This document shows, piece by piece, positions 1 to 5,123 of a stretch of 5,123 nt of DNA. The position numbers and the translations under genes were made by a program. The DNA is taken from assembly GCA_029935135.1 (NCBI GenBank), contig JAOZKX010000192.1, positions 1 through 5,123 on the forward strand, in the 5' to 3' direction. The number at the start of each line of letters is the position of its first letter. Positions within the stretch are counted from its first letter, which is position 1. Origin of the DNA: Desulfocapsa sp. Lineage in GTDB: Bacteria; Desulfobacterota; Desulfobulbia; Desulfobulbales; Desulfocapsaceae. The notes beneath the pieces are model-generated. The model ran no database searches. It worked only from the letters and a program-made list of their open reading frames with translations, and was not told where the DNA came from.

Positions 1-1051
1 TGCCCGCAAAGATACGAAGACCATGGGGCCGGTGGCCTTCTATGCGTGTAAGGTGGCAGGTGATGTACTGGCTGAATCCGGGCTTGAGCAGGAGTTTATA
101 CGCTCAGGCAGACTGGGAGTGTCTTTCAGCTCAACCCATGGCAGCCCTACCATACAACGAAATATCTATAAAACATTTTTCAGTGAAGATAAGTCAAAGT
201 TCTCCTCCATTGGCGCCGTTGATTACCTGAAATCCATGGTGCACACCACTGCCGTAAATATCACTCGAATGTTTGGTATCACCGGCAGGGTGGTTGCCTC
301 TTCCACTGCCTGTACCACCTCAAGTCAGTCCATTGGCTTTGCTTACGAGATGGTGAAATTCGGGATGCAGGATGCCATGATCTGTGGTGGTGCCGATGAG
401 TATGATACCACGACTGTGGCCGTTTTTGACAATCTGCTTGCTTGCTCTGTTGACTACAACGATACACCGGAGTGTACCCCCCGTCCCTTTGATGTAAATC
501 GTGACGGTCTGGTCGTTGGTGAAGGTGGAGCAGCTGTACTGCTCGAAGAATATGAACATGCCAAGGCCAGGGGAGCGACAATCCTTGGTGAAGTGATCGG
601 TTTTGCCTGCAATAATAATGGCGGGGATCTTATTCTGCCAAATCTTGACGGCATTACAACCACTCTGCGTCTGGCCCTTGCTGATGCCGACATTGCACCT
701 GCTGATGTGGATTTTATCAGTGCCCATGCAACAGCCACGAAAATGGGAGATGTGATAGAATCACAGGCCATTGATCAAGTCTATGGTGGCAAACCCTGGG
801 TCACAGGCTTGAAAAGCTATATGGGGCATACCATGGGAACCTGCGGGGCCATTGAACTCATCCTGAGTCTGTATATGATGGACGAAGGCTTTCTGGCACC
901 CACCCTCAATCTGGAAAATGTGGATGAGCGCTGTGCCATGTTGCGGCATGTGCGTGAGGTTACTGAGAGCAGGGCGCGGGTTGCGGCGGTACAGAATTTT
1001 GCCTTTGGTGGAGTGAATACCTGCCTGCTTGTTACAGATGGAAGGGAATAA
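1..1051 (+). CDS. Beta-ketoacyl-ACP synthase (FabF/FabB-like), 5'-truncated by window edge
   Basis: This is a condensing enzyme of the thiolase fold that joins an acyl-thioester primer to malonyl-ACP with loss of CO2. The reading frame is open from base 2 (first visible residues ARKDTKTMGP), so the ATG at 23 is probably internal. About 349 residues are visible against roughly 410 for the family, so some 60 N-terminal residues lie upstream. Counting from that ATG, the nucleophilic Cys is C97 (codon 311-313) in STACTTSSQS, and the two catalytic His are H235 in SAHATAT and H269 in KSYMGHTMG, with the conserved Lys at 264. The C-terminal gatekeeper loop reads NFAFGGVN near residues 325-332. The complete Cys-His-His triad argues for an active synthase and not a chain-length factor. 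Differences from housekeeping FabF (KSYMGHTMGTCG instead of KSMTGHLLGAAG, FAFGG instead of FGFGG) and the neighbours suggest a specialised lipid or polyene pathway. The gene overlaps the next by 14 nt. Family certain; substrate unknown. Confidence 0.93.
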   Translation, partial: ARKDTKTMGPVAFYACKVAGDVLAESGLEQEFIRSGRLGVSFSSTHGSPTIQRNIYKTFFSEDKSKFSSIGAVDYLKSMVHTTAVNITRMFGITGRVVASSTACTTSSQSIGFAYEMVKFGMQDAMICGGADEYDTTTVAVFDNLLACSVDYNDTPECTPRPFDVNRDGLVVGEGGAAVLLEEYEHAKARGATILGEVIGFACNNNGGDLILPNLDGITTTLRLALADADIAPADVDFISAHATATKMGDVIESQAIDQVYGGKPWVTGLKSYMGHTMGTCGAIELILSLYMMDEGFLAPTLNLENVDERCAMLRHVREVTESRARVAAVQNFAFGGVNTCLLVTDGRE

Positions 1052-1832
1052 CCGACCCGCAATTCTTCCTGACAGGCTAACTGACATTTCGGTTACTCTG
1101 CTCTGCTGGGGATATTTTATCTTTGCCTTCCTCTTCTTCTTTTCATTTTTCTATATAGCTGCCTTTATTTTTTCAAGAGATCGGCAGCGATCGTTTCAGT
1201 ATTTAGACCATCTGTTTTTTAAAGGCTTCCTGTGCTTACTTCGTTTCCTGGCACCTCGTCATAGATGGGAAATTGATCCGCAGATCACCGCCATCCACGG
1301 TTCTATTATTGTCTGTAATCATCGCTCATATCTTGATCCGCTTATCCTTATTTCTTTGTTGCCGAGACAAAAGACCATTGTTAAAACAAAATTTTTCCAG
1401 GCACCTGTTTTTGGCTGGTTGATACAAATCTCCGGTTATTTACCATCTACAACGGAAGGGGTGTATGCCAGGAGGATGCTTTCACAGGTAGAATCCATGG
1501 GGGCTTTCCTGCACAATGGGGGCAATCTTTTTGTCTTTCCGGAGGGAACCCGAAACAGTGAAGAGGGTCTTGGCGATTTTCATAAAGGGGTCTTTAAGAT
1601 TGCCCGTATGTACCGCTGTCCTATTCATGTGTTGGAACTCTGCAACACTGATAAACTGTTTCGGCCGGGCAAGTTTTTTTTTGATACACGAGTCCACAAT
1701 CATGTTAGAATGAGAATCCTTGCTCGCATCTCCCCGAAAAATGATCAGAGCTTGATTTCTGTGACATCTATTGAGCGGGAGGTACGACAGATTTTTGAGA
1801 GCGGCAATAGTTGCCATGGAGGAGTGTTGTGA
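1038..1832 (+). CDS. PlsC-type 1-acyl-glycerol-phosphate-like acyltransferase, membrane-anchored
   Basis: Family members transfer an acyl group from ACP or CoA to a hydroxyl, usually of lysophosphatidate, at the cytoplasmic membrane. From the ATG at 1038 the protein has 264 residues. A strongly hydrophobic, Phe-rich segment at about residues 19-45 should anchor it in the membrane. The catalytic HX4D motif is NHRSYLDP (H95, D100); the acceptor-binding motif is FPEGTRN (167-173); between them TKFFQAPVFGW and SGYLP (117-136) match the usual block II region. I chose ATG 1038 over the TTG at 1029 because ATG is the stronger start and the overlap with the synthase is shorter; no good Shine-Dalgarno precedes either, which suits translational coupling to the upstream gene. 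The stop overlaps the next start by 4 nt. In this cluster it may load the product onto a glycerolipid or another acceptor. It could equally be an ordinary lysophospholipid acyltransferase, but its position inside the operon argues for a dedicated role. Confidence 0.9.
   Translation: MEGNNRPAILPDRLTDISVTLLCWGYFIFAFLFFFSFFYIAAFIFSRDRQRSFQYLDHLFFKGFLCLLRFLAPRHRWEIDPQITAIHGSIIVCNHRSYLDPLILISLLPRQKTIVKTKFFQAPVFGWLIQISGYLPSTTEGVYARRMLSQVESMGAFLHNGGNLFVFPEGTRNSEEGLGDFHKGVFKIARMYRCPIHVLELCNTDKLFRPGKFFFDTRVHNHVRMRILARISPKNDQSLISVTSIEREVRQIFESGNSCHGGVL
1818..1824 (+). promoter_or_regulatory. Shine-Dalgarno that fixes the GTG start of the B12-type radical SAM gene
   Basis: GGAGGAG lies inside the end of the acyltransferase gene and ends 4 nt before GTG at 1829. 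An in-frame TTG at 1811 would add six residues (MPWRSV) but lies upstream of this site and has no comparable one. Starting at 1829 gives MKVLLVSMP, the normal beginning of a Rossmann-like B12-binding domain. Confidence 0.8.
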
Positions 1833-3325
1833 AAGTTTTGCTGGTTTCCATGCCGGATGTCGTGCCGGTACTTGTTCATGAAGCAGCGGTGCATATCCCA
1901 AATCTTGGTATTGCCAGTATCGGTGGAAATATTGATTCGGATCATGAGGTATATCTGGTAGACCTTATCCGCAAACGCCGTTCTGTGAAAAAATATCTCA
2001 GCAAAGTGATTGCCAGGATTCAACCGGATCTGGTGGGGTTGTCAGCCATGGCATGGCAGTATGACACCTGTGTGAAAATTGCCCATTTGATTAAAGAATT
2101 GCATCCCCCTGTGAAAATTGTTATCGGCGGCTATCATGCAACTCTGATGGCAGAAGAAATAGCAGAATCTCCCGAGGCACAATGGATCGATTTTATTGCA
2201 CGGGGGGAAGGGGAAGAGGTGTGCCGGCGTCTGGTAAACGGGTTGGCCGGCAGGGATGTGTTGGCAGATATTCCATCTCTCTCGTTTCGCAGTGCAGCAG
2301 ATGGTGAATTTGTTCATAATCGACTTGCTGAGAATCTTGATCTGGCAACACTGAAGCCTCCCATTCGTGATAAGCGCCGGTTGACCTGGGGCTATCATTT
2401 GATGAATGCCGGGATCGAAGCGATGGAAACATCGCGTGGATGTACCCGTTCCTGTAATTTCTGCAGTATGAAAAATATGTATGGGCGCACCTTTCGCACA
2501 TATCCCATCCCTCGAGTCCTTGCTGATATTGATGATATTTATTACAATCGAAAGGTTCGCTCTATTTTTATCACAGATGACAATATGGTTCTTGATCCGA
2601 ACCGGGTCATGGCCTTGTGTGATGCGATTATTGCGAAGGGCTACAAAAAGCTGAAGCTCTTTGTCCAGGCAGATTGTATTACCATGGCAAAGCGTGAAGA
2701 TATGGTTGCCAAAATGGCTGCAGCTGGTTTCCGCTCTGTATTTTTAGGAATTGAGAATGGCTCCAAGAAGAATCTCAGTGTTGCCGGTAAGGGGGATATT
2801 GTTGCTGCATCGAAAAAGGCCATTGCCAACTGCCATAAACATGGAATGATGGTGATCGGTGGTCTTATTTTCGGTTTTCCTGATGATGATGTGGCTTCTA
2901 TCCGGGAGAATTATGAATTTTTTAAAGAAATTGGTGCCGATGCCGCATATTGTCAAATCATTACTCCCTATCCGAAAACCGGGATGCGTGATAACCTTAT
3001 GGCCGAAGGATTAATAACAAACAAGACAGATCTGAAAAAATATAACGGATTGTGGGCAAATGTTCGGACTCATTTTCTTGATAGTGATGCATTACAGTAT
3101 CATTTCTGGTATCAGAGACAGGTGGTACTTGGCTGGTGGGATCCACCCAATGCTGCTCGCAGGCAGGGTGTCCTCTGGACATCCATCTGGCGTTTTGTGT
3201 TTAAACCGTTTTTAAAGCTTCACTATAGACGGGTGATGAAGAAGTATGGGTGGAAGGGCCGTTATAAGCGAGAAATAGCTCGTCTCGAACGGATGAACAC
3301 CTTTGATGATCTAAAAGAATACTGA
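1829..3325 (+). CDS. B12-binding-domain radical SAM protein (class B methylase/cyclase-like)
   Basis: The protein has 498 residues from GTG 1829. The N-terminal part has the Rossmann-like pattern of cobalamin-binding radical SAM enzymes: MKVLLVSMP at the start, LVGLSAMAW (68-76), IGGYHAT (99-105) and ARGEGEE (124-130). It lacks the DXHXXG signature of methionine synthase-type B12 domains, which is usual in this class. The radical SAM core follows with the [4Fe-4S] motif GCTRSCNFC (C205, C209, C212), then ITDDNM, LGIENGS (306-312) and GFPDDD (349-354). A basic, Trp-rich C-terminal region of about 120 residues follows the barrel. Family members (BchE, HpnJ, HpnR, P-methylases) methylate unactivated carbons or make rings, often on lipids or pigments. 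The 4-nt overlap with the acyltransferase suggests coupled translation. A role on an acyl or polyene chain is inferred from the neighbours only. The gene ends in tandem stops TGA TAG. Confidence 0.92.
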   Translation: MKVLLVSMPDVVPVLVHEAAVHIPNLGIASIGGNIDSDHEVYLVDLIRKRRSVKKYLSKVIARIQPDLVGLSAMAWQYDTCVKIAHLIKELHPPVKIVIGGYHATLMAEEIAESPEAQWIDFIARGEGEEVCRRLVNGLAGRDVLADIPSLSFRSAADGEFVHNRLAENLDLATLKPPIRDKRRLTWGYHLMNAGIEAMETSRGCTRSCNFCSMKNMYGRTFRTYPIPRVLADIDDIYYNRKVRSIFITDDNMVLDPNRVMALCDAIIAKGYKKLKLFVQADCITMAKREDMVAKMAAAGFRSVFLGIENGSKKNLSVAGKGDIVAASKKAIANCHKHGMMVIGGLIFGFPDDDVASIRENYEFFKEIGADAAYCQIITPYPKTGMRDNLMAEGLITNKTDLKKYNGLWANVRTHFLDSDALQYHFWYQRQVVLGWWDPPNAARRQGVLWTSIWRFVFKPFLKLHYRRVMKKYGWKGRYKREIARLERMNTFDDLKEY

Positions 3326-3333
3326 TAGTGGTA

Positions 3334-3395
3334 GGGTGCTAAGCCCGCATAGGTAGTTAAACGGAATTCTTTAAAAAAACACGATCTAAGCACCC
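3334..3395. repeat. 7-bp inverted repeat, GGGTGCT / AGCACCC, with 48-nt loop
   Basis: The arms GGGTGCT (3334-3340) and AGCACCC (3389-3395) are perfect inverted copies; past one mismatch, two further pairs extend the stem. Inside the loop TTAAA (3357-3361) and TTTAA (3370-3374) could form a weak inner stem. The right arm can instead pair as CCCG (3393-3396) with CGGG (3404-3407) across a 7-nt loop, so two exclusive folds are possible. The element could be an RNA leader structure, an mRNA processing or stability hairpin, or a remnant of a small dispersed repeat. No known riboswitch class is recognisable. Confidence 0.5.
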
Positions 3396-3422
3396 GGAAG
3401 AAACGGGGTATACAATCCAAAT

Positions 3423-3449
3423 TTGAAATAATTTCCAAGATATTAAAAT
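3423..3449 (+). promoter_or_regulatory. Weak candidate sigma70-type promoter before the SPASM gene
   Basis: TTGAAA (3423-3428) resembles a -35 box and TAAAAT (3444-3449) a -10 box, but the 15-nt spacer is shorter than the preferred 17 nt and the sequence is AT-rich enough to match by chance. If real, the transcript would start only a few bases before the ATG at 3465, leaving hardly any leader. The purine run AGAGAAG (3454-3460) is the only ribosome-binding candidate and is weak. Read-through from the upstream genes remains equally possible. Confidence 0.2.
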
Positions 3450-3464
3450 AAACAGAGAAGTAAT

Positions 3465-4502
3465 ATGCAGTTATATAATCTTGAATTTACAGAAGAAGAA
3501 ATAAAAGAGGCGGTGGCAAACAACAGACTGCTGTCCATGGAAATTGAGTTCAGTAGAATCTGCAACTTCCGTTGTTCCTATTGCTATGTCCCAGAAAAAT
3601 CAGAATGTAAAGGAGAGCTTTCACGGGACGAGATCAAGGATGTCATTCTTCAGGCCAAAGAACTTGGGGCACGAAAAATCATCATACTTGGTGGTGAACC
3701 AAGTATCTATCCTCACCTCGTTGAAATGATCCATTTTCTTGATGGGCATGGTTTTGAGATTGAAATGTTTTCCAATGGCACCGGTATTGATGCTGAGCTG
3801 GCAAAGGTTTTGGCAGAGTGCAAGGTGCGGGTGGTCTTAAAGCTGAACTCCATGAAAGCCGAAATCCAGGACAAACTGGCCGGTAAAAAAGGAGCCTATG
3901 ATATCATCCAGAAGGCCTTTACCACTCTAAAAGCAGCCGGCTACCCCTCAGTGGATCTTTTCCTTGCCCTCTCCACCGTTATCTGTCAGCCAAATTTTGA
4001 AGAGTTGCCAGAGATGTGGACCTGGATTCGAGAAGAGGGGATTGAACCCTATTTTGAAGTGATCACCCCGCAGGCCAATGCCCTTGATAATATCTGGCTT
4101 TCAGTGGACAGTGAGAAGTTGAAGGATCTCTTTAACCAGCTTGCCCAAATCGACAGAGAAAAGTTTGGTAGAGAGTGGGATCCGCAACCACCATTGGTAG
4201 GTAATAAATGCATGCGTCATCAGGTATCCTGTCTCCTTACCGCGACAGGTGAGGTGACGCCCTGTGTGGGAGTGACCATTGCCCTTGATAATATTCGCAA
4301 TAATAGCCTGGCCCATATTCTCAAAAACAGTGAGGTTGTCAATAACCTGAAGAATTTTCGTGAAACGATAAAAGGTGAATGCCGGGATTGTGATAAGGCG
4401 GAGGAGTGCTACGGGTGTCGTGGTGCAGCATATCAGTTGACTGGTGATTATCTTGCCTCTGATCCCACCTGCTGGCGCAACAGTAAAACAGATGAGACAT
4501 AG
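3465..4502 (+). CDS. Radical SAM/SPASM-domain protein
   Basis: The 345-residue protein starts at ATG 3465. The radical SAM cluster motif is CNFRCSYC (C33, C37, C40), followed by the SAM-binding GGEP motif at 76-79. The C-terminus is a full SPASM domain: C249, C256, C267 (the last preceded by GX4), then C306-X2-C309-X5-C315-X2-C318, and C336 in DPTCW. By analogy with anaerobic sulfatase-maturating enzymes, C249/C256/C267/C318 would hold auxiliary cluster I and C306/C309/C315/C336 auxiliary cluster II, giving three [4Fe-4S] clusters in all. SPASM enzymes usually modify peptides or proteins (sulfatases, RiPPs), but no precursor peptide or sulfatase gene is in the window, and the neighbours are lipid enzymes. 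I infer a small-molecule or ACP-bound substrate, without proof. The oxidoreductase gene begins 11 nt after the stop, so the two are surely cotranscribed. Confidence 0.92.
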   Translation: MQLYNLEFTEEEIKEAVANNRLLSMEIEFSRICNFRCSYCYVPEKSECKGELSRDEIKDVILQAKELGARKIIILGGEPSIYPHLVEMIHFLDGHGFEIEMFSNGTGIDAELAKVLAECKVRVVLKLNSMKAEIQDKLAGKKGAYDIIQKAFTTLKAAGYPSVDLFLALSTVICQPNFEELPEMWTWIREEGIEPYFEVITPQANALDNIWLSVDSEKLKDLFNQLAQIDREKFGREWDPQPPLVGNKCMRHQVSCLLTATGEVTPCVGVTIALDNIRNNSLAHILKNSEVVNNLKNFRETIKGECRDCDKAEECYGCRGAAYQLTGDYLASDPTCWRNSKTDET

Positions 4503-4503
4503 C

Positions 4504-4508
4504 AGGAG
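4504..4508 (+). promoter_or_regulatory. Shine-Dalgarno supporting a TTG start for the oxidoreductase
   Basis: AGGAG ends 5 nt before TTG at 4514. An in-frame TGA at 4493-4495 limits the start to the bases after it. The next in-frame alternative, GTG at 4523, would be 14 nt from this site and would remove MAD ahead of the first FAD-binding strand. TTG is therefore the best start. Confidence 0.75.
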
Positions 4509-4513
4509 CCGTT

Positions 4514-5123
4514 TTGGCTGATGTGTTAATTGTCGGTTCCGGGGTAGGTGGTCTAAGTAGTGCAATTATTCTGGCCAAGCTAGGTTTTGCTGTCACTGTC
4601 CTGGAAAAAAACAGGCAGCCGGGGGGATTGCTGAGAAGCTATCGTCGGGATGGGATAAGTTGTGAGGTAGGGCTCCACTATCTGGGCTCTCTGGGTAAGG
4701 GGCAGGTATTACGGAAATTGTTTGACTATCTGGGAGTGACTGACACCATACCCGTGCGCCGAATGGGTGGTGGAGGTGTCATTGATCGCTACCTGTTTGA
4801 TGCTCCCGATACCCATCCTTCCCACTTTGATCTCCCTGAAGGATTAGAGGCCTATAGAGAAAATCTGAAAACTGCCTTTCCTGCTGAACAGTCTGCAATT
4901 GAAAAAATAATTGCCTCCATCCAGACAAGTTCAGATCAGCTTCATGCTCTTGATCTTCTCTATGCAACAACTAATGATTTTTCTCTCCTGGATCAGGCTC
5001 AGCCCTATGGCGAGATATTGGATGATCTGCATGTGTCGCCTGGTCTCAGGAGTGTGCTGGCCATTCCCTCATCCTGGATAGGTGTTCCCCTCGCTGATTG
5101 TCCGGCTTATTACCACAATATGG
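4514..5123 (+). CDS. FAD/NAD(P)-dependent oxidoreductase, phytoene desaturase / retinol saturase-like, 3'-truncated
   Basis: The frame is open from TTG 4514 to the right edge, giving 203 complete codons of a family that usually has about 500 residues. The N-terminus is a dinucleotide-binding fold: VLIVGSGVGGLSSA (GXGXXG at 8-13), the acidic end of strand 2 at E31 in VLEK, and GG at 37-38 in QPGGLL. EVGLHYLGSL (51-60) and the later LPEGLEAYRENL and AFPAE match the carotenoid isomerase (CrtISO) / retinol saturase branch better than classic CrtI, as judged from memory of these families. Such enzymes use FAD to desaturate, saturate or isomerise conjugated double bonds in lipids at the membrane. 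Here the substrate may be an acyl chain or polyene made by the upstream synthase. The C-terminal substrate domain is not visible, so desaturase, saturase and isomerase cannot be told apart. It follows the SPASM gene by 11 nt. Confidence 0.88.
   Translation, partial: MADVLIVGSGVGGLSSAIILAKLGFAVTVLEKNRQPGGLLRSYRRDGISCEVGLHYLGSLGKGQVLRKLFDYLGVTDTIPVRRMGGGGVIDRYLFDAPDTHPSHFDLPEGLEAYRENLKTAFPAEQSAIEKIIASIQTSSDQLHALDLLYATTNDFSLLDQAQPYGEILDDLHVSPGLRSVLAIPSSWIGVPLADCPAYYHNM

Larger units (their letters stand above)
3326..3464. other. 139-nt intergenic gap: no small ORF or precursor peptide
   Basis: This is the only real gap in the window. On the + strand I find no open frame with ATG, GTG or TTG longer than a few codons, so there is no peptide precursor here for the radical SAM/SPASM gene that follows. 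The first half holds an inverted repeat (described separately), an A7 run at 3373-3379 and a GAATTC palindrome. The second half is an AT-rich leader. There is no GC-rich hairpin followed directly by a T run, so I call no intrinsic terminator. Confidence 0.7.

Noticed and set aside
23..25. ATG at 23 as the true ketosynthase start
   Set aside because: The frame is open to the left edge, the residues before it (ARKDTKT) fit the family, and starting here would delete about 60 N-terminal residues found in all full-length ketosynthases.
320..727. Open reading frame of 135 codons on the minus strand inside the ketosynthase gene
   Set aside because: It lies wholly opposite the catalytic core of a clear ketosynthase, has no recognisable motif, and its composition looks like an antisense shadow. 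The other minus-strand frames (for example 1482-1901 and 4101-4565) fail for the same reason.
1660..1682. GC-rich CGGCCGGGC followed by T9 as an intrinsic terminator
   Set aside because: No stem of useful length forms just before the T run, and it lies within the coding region of a conserved enzyme in a tight operon.
1811..1828. TTG at 1811 as the start of the B12-type radical SAM gene
   Set aside because: It lies upstream of the strong GGAGGAG site, adds residues that do not fit the domain start, and GTG at 1829 gives the typical MKVLLV beginning with a 4-nt stop/start overlap.
3326..3464. Riboswitch, tRNA, small ORF or terminator in the gap
   Set aside because: No cobalamin or SAM riboswitch signature, no cloverleaf, no open frame with a usable start and no hairpin directly followed by a T tract could be found; only the simple inverted repeat is supported.

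Overview
The window is a compact bacterial gene cluster with all genes on the + strand. It holds the 3' part of a FabF/FabB-type beta-ketoacyl-ACP synthase, a PlsC-type membrane acyltransferase, a B12-binding-type radical SAM enzyme, a radical SAM/SPASM enzyme, and the 5' part of an FAD-dependent oxidoreductase of the phytoene desaturase / carotenoid isomerase / retinol saturase superfamily. No RNA gene, CRISPR array, transposase or phage gene is visible. The two oxygen-sensitive radical SAM enzymes and the moderate base composition fit an anaerobe; a sulfate-reducing Desulfobulbales-like deltaproteobacterium is my guess from the gene set, not something the sequence proves.

Layout: the synthase (1-1051, cut at the left edge) overlaps the acyltransferase (1038-1832) by 14 nt. 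The acyltransferase overlaps the first radical SAM gene (1829-3325) by 4 nt in a GTGA stop/start junction. A 139-nt gap (3326-3464) follows, carrying a 7-bp inverted repeat and an AT-rich leader. Then comes the SPASM gene (3465-4502) and, after only 11 nt, the oxidoreductase (4514 to the right edge), which starts with TTG behind a good Shine-Dalgarno sequence. The overlaps and short spacing indicate an operon, possibly with a second promoter or processing site in the gap.

How the genes may work together (inference): the synthase would extend an acyl chain on an acyl carrier protein, the two radical SAM enzymes would perform difficult radical chemistry on it (methylation, cyclisation or C-C bond formation), the FAD enzyme would desaturate, saturate or isomerise double bonds, and the acyltransferase would move the finished chain to a glycerolipid or another acceptor. 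This combination is the type proposed by comparative genomics for ladderane lipids of anammox bacteria, and parts of it also recall aryl polyene or alkylresorcinol pathways. The product cannot be told from the sequence. No carrier protein, ketoreductase or dehydratase lies within the window, so the cluster probably continues on both sides.
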